DNA from: Novosphingobium rosa NBRC 15208
Lineage (GTDB): Bacteria > Pseudomonadota > Alphaproteobacteria > Sphingomonadales > Sphingomonadaceae
Reading direction: 5' to 3'
DNA length: 46,862 bases
Assembly: GCF_001598555.1 (NCBI RefSeq)
Contig: NZ_BCZE01000064.1
Span: 1 to 46,862, forward strand
Shown in pieces: positions 23,825 to 32,071 of the stretch. A model generated the notes under the pieces. It made no database searches, was not told where the DNA came from, and worked only from the letters and a program-made list of their open reading frames with translations. Within the stretch, counting starts at the first letter, position 1. Every line of letters begins with the position of its first letter. Position numbers and translations under genes: made by a program.

Positions 23825-24943
23825 ATGCGCATCGGCCTTTCGATCCTGACCAGCGCCCAGCACAACATCTGGAGCAATGGCATCGGCCAGAATGTCTATC
23901 ATCTGGCCCGCCTGCTGGAGGCTCTGCCCTTTGTCGAGCAGGTGGTGCTGATCGACACCGGCGACGGCGGCGCGCCGGGCGATGCCGGGGCGATCGGCGC
24001 GCGTTACGCCATGCTGTCCCCGCAAGAGGCCTTTACTGCGGTGGATGTCGCCATCGAGGTGTCGGGCGGGCTGGGGCTCGACTGGTTGACGCCCTTTCGC
24101 GCGGGCGGGGGCAAGGCGGTGTTCCTCAACTGCGGCCAGCCCTTTTACGATCTGGTCGAGCCGGACATCTTTGGCCGCAACGATTATTTCGCCCCCATCG
24201 AGCGTTGCGATGAAATCTGGCTGCTGCCCAAGGACCGCGCTTTCACCGCGATGATGCGCAGCCTCTATCGCTGCCCGGTGCATGAGCTGCCCTATCTCTG
24301 GTCGCCCATGTTCCTTGAGCAGAAGGTGGCCGAACTGGCCGAAGGTGGCGCGCATTTCGGCTATCGCGAAGGGATGCTGGCGCAGGGGCTGCGGCCCGCT
24401 TTGTTCGAGCCCAACCGCTCGGCGGGCAAGATGAGCACCATCCCCTTCCTGATCTGCGAGACGCTGGAGAAGGTCGATCCGGGCCGGATCGCGCATCTCA
24501 CCTATCTCAACACCAGACATATGACCGAGCACCCCGCCTTCGGCGCGCTGGTGGGCGGATCGCTGCTGGCGCAGAGTGGCAAGGTCTCGCTGGACGGGCG
24601 GCAATATGTCGCCAAGGTGCTGGCCGGGACGGCGAATCTGGTGGTGAGCCATCAGATCGACTGGGGGCAGAATTATCTCTACCTTGATGTGATCCACGGC
24701 GATTATCCGCTGATCCACAACTCGCCCTTCTTTGCTGATGTGGGCTATTATTACGAGGGCAACGATATCGCGGCGGGGCTGGGCTGCCTGATGCACGCGC
24801 TGGATCTGCACGATCAGGAACTGCCCTGGCATCAGGCGCGCAACCGGGCGAAGATCGCCTCATTCTCGCCCGAGAATGAGGCCAATCGCGAGGCCTATGC
24901 CAAACGCCTGCTGGCCCTGACCGGTCAGGAGCAGGCCGCATGA
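23825..24943 (+). CDS. DUF2827 family protein, glycosyltransferase-like (copy A)
   Basis: A 372-residue cytoplasmic protein matching DUF2827 from its start (MRIGLSILTSAQHNIWSNGIGQNVYHLARLL) to its end. The C-terminal stretch DVIHGDYPLIHNSPFFADVGYYYEGND (about 302-328; core HGDYPLIHN) resembles the donor-site loop of GT-B glycosyltransferases, where an Glu-x7-Gly-x-P segment binds the nucleotide sugar. Another conserved block is LFEPNRSAGKMSTIPFL near 198-214. A glycosyltransferase function is an inference from that resemblance. It overlaps copy B by four bases (ATGA), so the two are translationally coupled and may act together. Confidence 0.8.
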   Translation: MRIGLSILTSAQHNIWSNGIGQNVYHLARLLEALPFVEQVVLIDTGDGGAPGDAGAIGARYAMLSPQEAFTAVDVAIEVSGGLGLDWLTPFRAGGGKAVFLNCGQPFYDLVEPDIFGRNDYFAPIERCDEIWLLPKDRAFTAMMRSLYRCPVHELPYLWSPMFLEQKVAELAEGGAHFGYREGMLAQGLRPALFEPNRSAGKMSTIPFLICETLEKVDPGRIAHLTYLNTRHMTEHPAFGALVGGSLLAQSGKVSLDGRQYVAKVLAGTANLVVSHQIDWGQNYLYLDVIHGDYPLIHNSPFFADVGYYYEGNDIAAGLGCLMHALDLHDQELPWHQARNRAKIASFSPENEANREAYAKRLLALTGQEQAA

Positions 24944-26058
24944 ACCGTTCCCTGCGCATCGGCGTCGCGCTGGATCTGAGCGCCTCGGCTCCCGGCCTGT
25001 GGGATGGCGATGCGCTACAGGCCGCCGCTTTTCTGGCCATGGCGCTGGTGCGCTGCGCGGGGGTGGAAAGCTGCGTGGCGCTGGATGGCGCGCCGGGGCC
25101 GGAAAGCGATCAGGCCGGGGCTTCCGCCCGCTCGCCTTTGCCGGTGATCGGCAGGCAGGCGGCGATGCAGAGCCTCGATCTGGTGATCGAGCTGGACTGC
25201 CGTCTGCCCGAAGACTGGAGCCGCGCTTTCGCTGAAAAAGGCGGGGCTTTGGTGGCCCAGCGCATCGCCGCCGATCTGGTGGCTGACAGCGAGGCTATGG
25301 CCTTCGCCCGCCCCACCGCGCTGCTGCCCGCGCCCAATTTCTACCGCGAAATCTGGGTCTGGCCCGCCTATGCCGCCGCGCATGGCAGCTATCTGCATTA
25401 CACCACGCTGGCCCATGTCCATGTGGTGCCCCAGCTGTGGAGCCCGGCGATTCTGGAGCAGACCGTGCAGGCGCAGGGGTTGGACTGGCAATACCGGCCG
25501 GGCCGCAGCGACTGGCGGCTGGCCATTCTGGAGCCCAACCGGTCCAGCGCGGCCTCGTGTCATCTGCCGCTGCTGCTCTGCGATGTTGCTTATCGCCGCC
25601 AGCCCGAGCTTATCGCGGGCCTCTGCGTGGGCGACAGCGCCGCCATGGTGGACGGCCAGCATTTCTGCCATTTCGTGGACAGCCTCGATGTGGTGCGCCA
25701 GCGCAAGGTGCAGTTTTTCGACGCCATTCCCGCTTTCGCCGTGCTGGGCAGCCGGGCCGATGCGCTGGTCAGCCACCATTGGGGGCAGGGGCAGAGCTAT
25801 CGCCATTATGAGGCGCTGCATGGCGGTTTCCCGCTGATCCACAATGCGCCGCTGCTGGGCGATTGCGGCTATCGCTACAAGGATTTCGATCCCGAGGATG
25901 GCGCGCAAAGTCTGTTGCATGCCCTGCATCACCACGATGCCGATCTGGCGGCCTATCGCGCGATGGCCGGAAAGTTTCTGGCCATGCTCGATCCGGCCTC
26001 GGCCCCGCAGGTCAGCGCCTATGAGGAGCGCCTTGCCGCCCTGTTCCCGCAGACTTGA
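24940..26058 (+). CDS. DUF2827 family protein, glycosyltransferase-like (copy B, divergent)
   Basis: A 372-residue paralogue of copy A. Shared blocks: LWSPAILEQTVQAQG (LWSPMFLEQKV in A), LEPNRSSAASCHLPLLLCD, and ALVSHHWGQGQSYRHYEALHGGFPLIHNAPLLGDCGYRY with EALHGGFPLIHN as the GT-B-like loop. Its N-terminal half is strongly diverged: the GxGQNxxxLxxLL start of copy A is replaced by LSASAPGLWDGDALQAAAFLA. Equal length of the two copies indicates a tandem duplication followed by change in the acceptor-side domain. It ends 2 bases before the convergent TetR gene. No other cell-surface polysaccharide genes are near, so the acceptor is unknown. Confidence 0.72.
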   Translation: MNRSLRIGVALDLSASAPGLWDGDALQAAAFLAMALVRCAGVESCVALDGAPGPESDQAGASARSPLPVIGRQAAMQSLDLVIELDCRLPEDWSRAFAEKGGALVAQRIAADLVADSEAMAFARPTALLPAPNFYREIWVWPAYAAAHGSYLHYTTLAHVHVVPQLWSPAILEQTVQAQGLDWQYRPGRSDWRLAILEPNRSSAASCHLPLLLCDVAYRRQPELIAGLCVGDSAAMVDGQHFCHFVDSLDVVRQRKVQFFDAIPAFAVLGSRADALVSHHWGQGQSYRHYEALHGGFPLIHNAPLLGDCGYRYKDFDPEDGAQSLLHALHHHDADLAAYRAMAGKFLAMLDPASAPQVSAYEERLAALFPQT

Positions 26059-26060
26059 CT

Positions 26061-26651
26061 TCAGGCAGCGGCGAGCGCGTCGAGCAGCGCCATGCGCAGG
26101 CGCTCGATCAAACGCGTGAAGGCGGCCTGATCGCCCAGCGCTCGCGACAGAACAAGCGCGCCCTGCATGCCGGCAACCGCATCTTCCGCATGGCGCATGG
26201 CGCTTTGCGCCGCCACGCCGCCGCTTTTCAGACAGCGGGCCAGAGCGGCGATCCAGCGCGCGAAATAACCCTCCACCTGCCCGGCAAAACCGTCGCGCGC
26301 GTTGCTCAGGCCGATCCAGCCCATCAGGCAGACGCGCCCGCCGCCATGGAAATAGGCGGTCACAGCCGCCATCATCGCGGTGATCGCCGTGGCGGGATCG
26401 TCGGCTTGCTCCAGCGGGGCGAAGATGGCTTGGGCGAACCAGTCATCGATTTGCGCCAGCACGGCCTCCATCATCTCCGCCTTGCCGCCGGGGAAGAAGT
26501 TGTAGAGGCTGCCCTTGCCCAGCCCGCTCGCCGCGCAGAGCAGCGAAAGGCTGGCCCCTTCAAACCCATGGGTGCGAAAGCATTCGGCCAGAGCGGGCAG
26601 GGCCTGAGCCCGCTCGGTGAGAACGCGCTTCGCCGTCACTCTTCCGCTCAA
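26061..26651 (-). CDS. TetR-family transcriptional regulator
   Basis: A 196-residue repressor. The N-terminal HTH (about 12-55) contains FRTHGFEGASLSLLCAASGLGKGSLYNFFPGGKAEM; the characteristic GKGSLYNFF turn is clear. The C-terminal ligand domain is of the type seen in regulators of small-molecule stress genes. It overlaps the upstream DUF1348 gene by four bases (ATGA), so it is the second gene of that operon. A candidate operator (27135-27146) stands in front of the operon, consistent with autorepression and control of both DUF1348 and the divergent Nudix gene. Confidence 0.9.
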   Translation of the reverse strand: MSGRVTAKRVLTERAQALPALAECFRTHGFEGASLSLLCAASGLGKGSLYNFFPGGKAEMMEAVLAQIDDWFAQAIFAPLEQADDPATAITAMMAAVTAYFHGGGRVCLMGWIGLSNARDGFAGQVEGYFARWIAALARCLKSGGVAAQSAMRHAEDAVAGMQGALVLSRALGDQAAFTRLIERLRMALLDALAAA

Positions 26652-27112
26652 AGGCCCAGATCGCTGAGCGAGGGGTGATCGTCCGGGCGGCGGCCCAGCG
26701 GCCAGCGGAACTTGCGGTCTTCCTCGCGGATCGGCATCTCGTTGATGCTGGCATGGCGGTGCTGCATCAGCCCGTCGGGTGCGAACGCCCAGTTTTCATT
26801 GCCATAGGCGCGGAACCACTGGCCGCTGTCGTCATGATATTCATAGGCATAGCGCACGGCGATGCGGTTGCCGGTGAAGGCCCAGAGTTCCTTGATCAGC
26901 CGATAATCCAGCTCCTTGTTCCACTTGCGGGTCAGGAAGGCCTGAGCCTCCTCCCGGCTGGTGGCGAACTCCACCCGGTTCCGCCAGCGCGTGTCTTCCG
27001 TGTAGGCCAGCGCGACTTTGGCCGCGTCGCGGCTGTTCCAGCCATCTTCGGCCAGACGCACCTTTTCGATGGCCGTTTCGCGGGTGAAGGGGGGCAGGGG
27101 TGGACGGGACAT
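26648..27112 (-). CDS. DUF1348 (SnoaL/NTF2-like) protein
   Basis: A 154-residue small alpha+beta-barrel protein. It matches the DUF1348 family along nearly its full length: PPFTRETAIEKVRLAEDGWN, AYTEDTRWRNRVEF, FLTRKWNKELDYRLIKELWAF, RFAYE-like RYAYEYHD, GNENWAFAPDGLMQ, and the C-terminal RKFRWPLGRRPDDHPSLSDLGL (key: FRWPLGRRPDDHP). The ATG at 27112 has GGAGG six bases upstream; longer frames are antisense to the Nudix gene. Biochemical role of the family is not established to my knowledge. Operon with the TetR gene. Confidence 0.88.
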   Translation of the reverse strand: MSRPPLPPFTRETAIEKVRLAEDGWNSRDAAKVALAYTEDTRWRNRVEFATSREEAQAFLTRKWNKELDYRLIKELWAFTGNRIAVRYAYEYHDDSGQWFRAYGNENWAFAPDGLMQHRHASINEMPIREEDRKFRWPLGRRPDDHPSLSDLGL

Positions 27113-27134
27113 AAGGCGCCTCCGGTTGAACTTG

Positions 27135-27146
27135 TACTGTTCGGTA
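27135..27146. promoter_or_regulatory. Candidate TetR operator
   Basis: TACTG-TT-CGGTA, an imperfect palindrome (4 of 5 paired) in the 102-bp region between DUF1348-tetR and the divergent Nudix gene, 23 bases upstream of the DUF1348 start. The size and place fit a TetR-family half-site pair. Confidence 0.4.
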
Positions 27147-27214
27147 AAAGCTGCTGGGCCGCGCGTCAATCCGTTTCGATTGCACCTGGGGCGATCCGCT
27201 TTACAGATGGACTG

Positions 27215-27616
27215 ATGGCCCCCCGCATCATCCGCATCGCCGCCGCCCTGATCGACGATCCCGCAGGCCGCCTGCTGCTGGTGCGCAAGGCGGGCAGCCC
27301 ATGGTTCATGCAACCGGGTGGCAAGATCGAGGGCGGCGAAACCCCGCTGGCCGCCCTGACGCGCGAACTGTGCGAGGAAATCGGCCTGGACCTGCCCGAA
27401 ACGGGCGCGCGCCATCTCGGGCGCTTTTCCTCCCCCGCCGCGAATGAGCCCGGCCACCTTGTCGAGGCCGAGCTGTTCCATCTGCGCATCGCCCATGAGC
27501 CGGAACCCCGCGCCGAAATCGCCGAGGCGCTCTGGGCCACGCCAGTTGAAGCCGCGGCCCTCCCTCTGGCCCCGCTGACCCGCGACCATATCCTGCCCCT
27601 GCTGCCCGCCCTGTAG
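27215..27616 (+). CDS. Nudix hydrolase
   Basis: A 133-residue pyrophosphohydrolase. The Nudix box GX5EX7REUXEEXGU is complete at residues 36-58: G36, E42, Arg50-Glu51-Leu52, Glu54-Glu55, Gly57-Leu58, providing the metal-binding glutamates. Members hydrolyse nucleoside diphosphates linked to another group, including oxidised nucleotides and coenzymes. The ATG at 27215 fits the family's N-terminus (MAPRIIRIAAALIDDPAGRLLLVRK), though no strong Shine-Dalgarno is seen. Divergent from DUF1348-tetR. Substrate not predictable from this sequence. Confidence 0.9.
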   Translation: MAPRIIRIAAALIDDPAGRLLLVRKAGSPWFMQPGGKIEGGETPLAALTRELCEEIGLDLPETGARHLGRFSSPAANEPGHLVEAELFHLRIAHEPEPRAEIAEALWATPVEAAALPLAPLTRDHILPLLPAL

Positions 27617-27740
27617 CGCCACATCGTAGACTCACAGGGCGCGCGGGATTTCGGCAATCAGCCAACAGGCTTCGACAAACGACACCGCCGTCCCCCTGTC
27701 GCGTGATGTCTCTTGCCCCCATTCAGGCTATATTGGGCGG

Positions 27741-28937
27741 ATGTCTTCCGAGGAACCTCCCGCCCGGCTTGCGCCAGCGATCGCCTTGACCTCGATCGTC
27801 TGCTTCTGGGCCTTTTATTTCACGATTTGGTCGCTGCGCTCGCTGGCGCTCTATCAGCATGACCAGACCGGCATGATGGGCAAGCGGGCGGTGGTCTCGC
27901 TGGTCAGCGCCGGGGTGACGGTGATCTTTTACCTGCTGATGCGGCGCGTGGCGGGGGCGAAATTGCGCAGCAGCTTCGCTCTGGCGCTGCTGCTGGCGGT
28001 GCCGGCGGCCTTGTTCTACTCGGCCTTCAACTGGTATATGTTCAGCCATATCGGCGAGGGCGTGGCGATGGACTGGCGCTGGTCCGCCCCGGCGAGATCC
28101 CTGCCGCCGCGTCCTCCCGCCCCGCCGCAGCCCCCCGCCGTGCCGGGGGCGCCCTCGGTCAGCGTCGGCATGACGCATGGCATGTCGGACGAGGGGATGA
28201 CGCCGCTGCAATCCATCGCGGATCAGGCGGGCAACGGCTATTTCTTCTTCATCGCCTGGGCATCGCTCTATCTGGCGCTGACCTATGCCGTGCGCGCCGC
28301 CGCGCTGGAACGGCGCGAGGCGGCCCTGCGCGCGGCGGCGCAGGCGGCCGAACTCAAGGCGCTGCGCTATCAGGTCAATCCGCATTTCCTGTTCAACACG
28401 CTCAATGCGCTCTCCTCCCTGATCCTGACCGGCAAGCGCGAGCAGGCCGAGCAGATGATCATCAATCTGGCCACCTTCTTCCGCACCAGCCTGACCGGCG
28501 ACACCACCGAGGATGTGCCCCTGGCCGACGAGATCATGCTGCAAAGGCTGTATCTGGATATCGAACGCGTGCGCTTCCCCGAAAGGCTGCTGGTCAACAT
28601 CGACGTGCCGGAGGCTTTGCTGACGGCTTGCGTGCCGGGGCTGATCCTGCAGCCGCTGGTGGAGAATGCGGTGAAATATGCGGTGTCCCGCTCCCGCCGG
28701 CCGGTGACCATCCGCATCGCCGCGCGCGAGGAGGGCGGCGCGCTGGCCCTGTCGGTCGAGGATGATGGCGATCCGGTTTCCCCCGCGCCAGAAGGTGGCA
28801 CGGGGCTGGGCCTGCCCAATGTACGTGACCGGCTGGCAGCGCGTTTCGGCGCCGATGCCAGCTGCCATCGGGAAGCCCGGGCGGAGGGTGGCTTTGCCGT
28901 CACCCTGACCATGCCGCTGGTGCGCCATGGTTGCTGA
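27741..28937 (+). CDS. LytS/YehU-type sensor histidine kinase
   Basis: A 398-residue membrane kinase. Four hydrophobic segments (about 13-30, 50-67, 80-98, 166-184) are interrupted by a proline-rich external or cytoplasmic loop (about 118-140). The His_kinase domain has LRYQVNPHFLFNTLNAL with phospho-acceptor His215, the N-box LVENAVKYAV around Asn309, and the G-box GTGLGLPN at 353-360. Overlap of 11 bases with the LytTR regulator gene shows they form one two-component system. The sensed signal is unknown. Confidence 0.93.
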   Translation: MSSEEPPARLAPAIALTSIVCFWAFYFTIWSLRSLALYQHDQTGMMGKRAVVSLVSAGVTVIFYLLMRRVAGAKLRSSFALALLLAVPAALFYSAFNWYMFSHIGEGVAMDWRWSAPARSLPPRPPAPPQPPAVPGAPSVSVGMTHGMSDEGMTPLQSIADQAGNGYFFFIAWASLYLALTYAVRAAALERREAALRAAAQAAELKALRYQVNPHFLFNTLNALSSLILTGKREQAEQMIINLATFFRTSLTGDTTEDVPLADEIMLQRLYLDIERVRFPERLLVNIDVPEALLTACVPGLILQPLVENAVKYAVSRSRRPVTIRIAAREEGGALALSVEDDGDPVSPAPEGGTGLGLPNVRDRLAARFGADASCHREARAEGGFAVTLTMPLVRHGC

Positions 28938-29670
28938 GCGCGCCCTTCGGACTCTGATCGTCGATGACGAACCCCTCGCCATCGAGCGCCTGCAGATCCT
29001 CTGCGCCGCCCTTCCGGCGCTGCAACTGGTCGGCACGGCCTCGGATGGCGAGGCGGCCCTGCGGATGATCGAGGCCCTGTCGCCGGAGGTCGTGCTGCTC
29101 GATATTTCCATGCCGGGGCTTGATGGGCTGGATGTGGCGCGGGCGCTGGACGGCAAGGTTGCCCGCCCCGCCATCGTCTTCTGCACCGCCTTCGACCAGT
29201 TCGCCGTGGCCGCCTTCGATGTGGCGGCGGTGGGCTATCTGCTCAAACCCGTCACGCCCGAACAGTTGGGCAAGACCATCGCGCGCATCGCCGAAACTCT
29301 GCGCGCGACTGGCCTCGCCTCGGCGCAGGCTCCTGAATGGCTTGAGGAATTCTGGGTGCCACACCGCTCCGAGGTGATCCGCATCGCCGCGCAGGACATC
29401 GACCGCATCGAGGCCGAGCGCGACTATATGCGCCTGCATGTCGGCGCGCGCAGTTTCCTGCTGCATCAGACGATCAGCGCGCTGGAGCAACGGCTCGATC
29501 CCGCGCGTTTTCTGCGGCTGCATCGCTCCACCATCGTGCGGCGCGACAGGATCGCCAAGCTGCGCCATGACGGCCTCGGCACATGGCACGCCGTGTTGAG
29601 CGATGGCGCGGAGCTGAGGATCGGGCGCAGCTATCTGGCCAATGCGCGGGCTCTGGTGGGGCGCGGCTGA
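28927..29670 (+). CDS. LytTR-family response regulator
   Basis: A 247-residue regulator. The receiver domain has the acid pair Asp13-Asp14, phospho-acceptor Asp59 (LLDISMPG), Thr87 and Lys107 (LLKPVT). The C-terminal LytTR DNA-binding domain spans about 145-245, with AERDYMRLHVGARSFLLHQTISALE and FLRLHRSTIVRRDRI as the standard features. It overlaps its kinase gene by 11 bases and ends before a strong hairpin. Such regulators bind paired 9-10 bp direct repeats; I did not find an obvious pair nearby. Confidence 0.95.
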   Translation: MVAERALRTLIVDDEPLAIERLQILCAALPALQLVGTASDGEAALRMIEALSPEVVLLDISMPGLDGLDVARALDGKVARPAIVFCTAFDQFAVAAFDVAAVGYLLKPVTPEQLGKTIARIAETLRATGLASAQAPEWLEEFWVPHRSEVIRIAAQDIDRIEAERDYMRLHVGARSFLLHQTISALEQRLDPARFLRLHRSTIVRRDRIAKLRHDGLGTWHAVLSDGAELRIGRSYLANARALVGRG

Positions 29671-29674
29671 CACA

Positions 29675-29711
29675 GAAGCAGCCCCCGGGACCATCTCCCG
29701 AGGGCTGCTTC
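29675..29711. terminator. Hairpin between lytTR and urcA-type genes
   Basis: GAAGCAGCCC (29675-29684) pairs perfectly with GGGCTGCTTC (29702-29711), and CGGGA/TCCCG pair inside. No long T-tract follows on either strand, but the place between convergent genes suggests a shared terminator. Confidence 0.6.
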
Positions 29712-29736
29712 CGAGGGCGGCAAGGGGGTGACGGCC

Positions 29737-30090
29737 TTACCGCGCCCTGGGGGCGATCTTCACCTCATTGCGGGCCAGCGCGGCGCCGCCATGGGCATTG
29801 GCCAGCGCCATCTGCACCTGCGATCTTGTGCTGATCCGCGCGGTGTTGCGGCAGTTCATGATGACCTCGCGCATCGGGCCGAAATCGCCGGGAGCGGGGC
29901 GACCGCAGACATCATCGACGGCATGCAGCACGCGACTGTGCAGCATATCCTGCCCGGCGCGGGTGGTGAGATCGAGATCGGCGTAGGACACAAACCGCTG
30001 CGGCGCTTCGCTCTGGGCCAGAGCGGGCGTGGCGGCGAGCGTGCAGGACAGGCCCAACAGGGCAAATCCGCGAAGAAGGGCGGTGGACAT
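29737..30090 (-). CDS. UrcA family protein, secreted
   Basis: A 117-residue exported protein of a family typical of sphingomonads and caulobacters. Signal peptide 1-25 (ending TPALA before QSEAP). The family core is VSYADLDLTTRAGQDMLHSRVLHAVDDVC (about 34-62; key VSYADLDL and DDVC), followed by a second Cys in MNCRNTA, giving a probable disulfide in the periplasm. Function unknown. The ATG has GGAGGAG eight bases upstream. A longer upstream frame has no signal peptide and is rejected. Confidence 0.9.
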   Translation of the reverse strand: MSTALLRGFALLGLSCTLAATPALAQSEAPQRFVSYADLDLTTRAGQDMLHSRVLHAVDDVCGRPAPGDFGPMREVIMNCRNTARISTRSQVQMALANAHGGAALARNEVKIAPRAR

Positions 30091-30279
30091 GATCGGGACT
30101 CCTCCAGCGGGCGGGTGTTGCCCCGCCTCTCGCGGCGGCCATGGGAGCACCGTCGCTGGACACGTTTTAGGCCGGCCCCGCGCCCGATGCGCGTGCTCCT
30201 CGATCAGGCCCCCACAGGGCTCCACCAAGGGCGGGCGGCATCGACGAAAGCACCAGCCGCTTCGACGAATGTCAGGCGG

Positions 30280-30873
30280 TTAAGGCAGCGAAACCGGGCT
30301 GCCCGCCCCGGCTTGCGCCAGTTGGGTGCGCAGCTGCGCCAGCATTTGGGGCGACACCGCAGGCCGGGGCGCCGCCGCTTGCCCGGCGCGCAAACGGGCG
30401 CGGTCCGCTGCGGAGGGCTCCACCACGCGCAGCCGCACCGGCGCCACCCCGCTCTGCCTGATGCCGAGAAGTTGGGCGGCCCCGCGGGACAGGTCGATCA
30501 GCCGCCCATTGCGTGTAAAAGGCCCGCGATCGTTGACCCGCACCACGATCACCCGTCCGGTCTCCAGCGCGGTCACCTCGACATAGCTGGGCAGCGGCAG
30601 AGTGGTATGCGCGCCGCTGATGCCATCGGGGCGGAAGCGCTCGCCATTGGCGGTCTGCGATCCCGATTCCGGCCCGTACCAGCTGGCATAGCCGAGCCGG
30701 TCATAGGCAGGGTCGGCGGCGGGCACATAGGTGGTGCCGCGCACCGCATAGGGCCGCCCGACGCGCACCGGCGTATCGCTGACCGGGCGATAATGCACCC
30801 CCGACCCGCAGGCCGAAAGCAGCAGCGCCAGCATTGTCACGCCATAGCGGCGGGCTGTCTTTTGTGCCGTCAT
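30280..30873 (-). CDS. rlpA: RlpA-type septal ring lytic transglycosylase, lipoprotein
   Basis: A 197-residue lipoprotein. Lipobox LSAC with Cys22. The double-psi beta-barrel has GYASWYGPESGSQTANGERF, SGAHTTLPLPSYVEVTALE and VRVNDRGPFTRNGRLIDLSRGAAQLLG, all hallmarks of RlpA (the catalytic Glu in GERF and Asp in NDRGPF). The usual C-terminal SPOR domain, which targets denuded peptidoglycan at the septum, is absent; the protein ends in an Ala/Pro/Gln-rich tail. Members without SPOR occur in alphaproteobacteria. A copy on this replicon would normally be a paralogue of a chromosomal gene. Confidence 0.92.
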   Translation of the reverse strand: MTAQKTARRYGVTMLALLLSACGSGVHYRPVSDTPVRVGRPYAVRGTTYVPAADPAYDRLGYASWYGPESGSQTANGERFRPDGISGAHTTLPLPSYVEVTALETGRVIVVRVNDRGPFTRNGRLIDLSRGAAQLLGIRQSGVAPVRLRVVEPSAADRARLRAGQAAAPRPAVSPQMLAQLRTQLAQAGAGSPVSLP

Positions 30874-30964
30874 ATCGGCTCTTTAGCGTAAGATGCCCGC
30901 CGCGCGCCATGGGATAGCGCGCGGCCAGGCACAGCTTTGCGACGAGCGGTGCCGCATCATCGCA

Positions 30965-32020
30965 CTATAGGCCGTGTCCTTCGGCCGGGGCATGGCCGCG
31001 ATGCGCGGCGATGCAGGTCAGCACGCTGGCCGTCACCAGCGCGAAGGCGGCCACTTCCAGCGGCAGGGGCAGGCGATGCTCCCACAGCAGGCCGTAGAGC
31101 AGCGCGAAAAGCGTTTCGAACAGGATCATCTGGCCCACCATCGTCAGCGGCAGCAGGCGGCTCATCCGGTTCCACAGCGCATTGCCGCAAAAGGAGGCGA
31201 TCACCGCCACCGCCAGCGACATCCCCGCCAGCTGCGCCCAGACCGTGGGCGTGTGGCGCAAAGGCTCCGCAAGCGCGCCCAGCGGGATCAGCAGCAGCGC
31301 CTGCGCCCCGGTGACCACCCCCATCAGCAGGTTCCAGTCATGCGCCGAGACCCGGTCGATCCGCGTCAGCGCGCGGGCATTGCCCACGGCATAGGCCGTC
31401 CAGGCGATCAGCGCGCCGATGGCGCAGGCAAAGCCCAGACCGCGCTGCCCGGCGCTGGCCAAGGCAGAGGGGGCCAAGGCAGAGGGGGCCAAGGCAGAGG
31501 GCGCCAGCGCCTGCCACCCGATGCAGACCACCCCGGCCATGCACAGCAGCAGCGAGGGCAGCAGGCGGCGCAGCGGCACGGCATGGCGGTCCCGGCTGCC
31601 GATGATCGTGACGGCGACGGGCAGAAAGCCGATCACCAGCGAGGTTGTGGCGATGCCCGCCTTCTGCACCGCCGTCGACAGCAGGATGTAATACAGCGTG
31701 TTGCCCGCCAGCGAGAGCCAGACCAGCGAGAGCCAGTCGCGCCGTTCCAGCAAAGACAGCAGCACGCGCCAGCGCGGCGCGATCAGCACCGCCGAAATCG
31801 CCCCATAGGCCAGATAGCGCCCGATCGCGAGCAGCAGGGGCGATATCCCCGGCACCATCGCGGGCGCCAGAAAGACCAGCCCCCACAGCGCCCCGGCCCC
31901 TATGCCGCAAGCGATGCCGGGCAGGGTGCGATGGTCGCCGGAGGGTGTGGCGATGGATGCGGTCACGGGCTCAAGACTCACGGCAGGATGTGGATGATGT
32001 GGGGAACATATCATCAACAT
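30965..32020 (-). CDS. DMT-superfamily (EamA) transporter
   Basis: A membrane protein of up to 351 residues with ten hydrophobic segments and two EamA repeats, as in amino-acid and metabolite exporters. An unusual feature is ALAPS repeated three times (about residues 173-190), coded by a perfect 15-bp x3 tandem repeat and lying between predicted helices. The start is uncertain: ATG at 32020, ATG at 32014, or GTG at 31966; none has a good Shine-Dalgarno. It is divergent from an Lrp-family gene. Lrp/AsnC regulators beside DMT or LysE exporters often control amino-acid export, so a similar role is likely here. Confidence 0.85.
   Translation of the reverse strand: MLMICSPHHPHPAVSLEPVTASIATPSGDHRTLPGIACGIGAGALWGLVFLAPAMVPGISPLLLAIGRYLAYGAISAVLIAPRWRVLLSLLERRDWLSLVWLSLAGNTLYYILLSTAVQKAGIATTSLVIGFLPVAVTIIGSRDRHAVPLRRLLPSLLLCMAGVVCIGWQALAPSALAPSALAPSALASAGQRGLGFACAIGALIAWTAYAVGNARALTRIDRVSAHDWNLLMGVVTGAQALLLIPLGALAEPLRHTPTVWAQLAGMSLAVAVIASFCGNALWNRMSRLLPLTMVGQMILFETLFALLYGLLWEHRLPLPLEVAAFALVTASVLTCIAAHRGHAPAEGHGL
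31457..31501. repeat. Three 15-bp tandem repeats inside the DMT gene
   Basis: GGCCAAGGCAGAGGG, three exact copies (31457, 31472, 31487), in frame. It can gain or lose units without frameshift by slippage, changing a loop length in the transporter. Confidence 0.9.
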
Positions 32021-32071
32021 GGCGAGACATGCGCGCTTGCTATGGCCACCAAATGCAACAATTACTCACCT

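Noticed and set aside
31457..31501. 15-bp x3 repeat as possible iterons
   Set aside because: In frame within a transporter gene, coding ALAPS, and far from repA.
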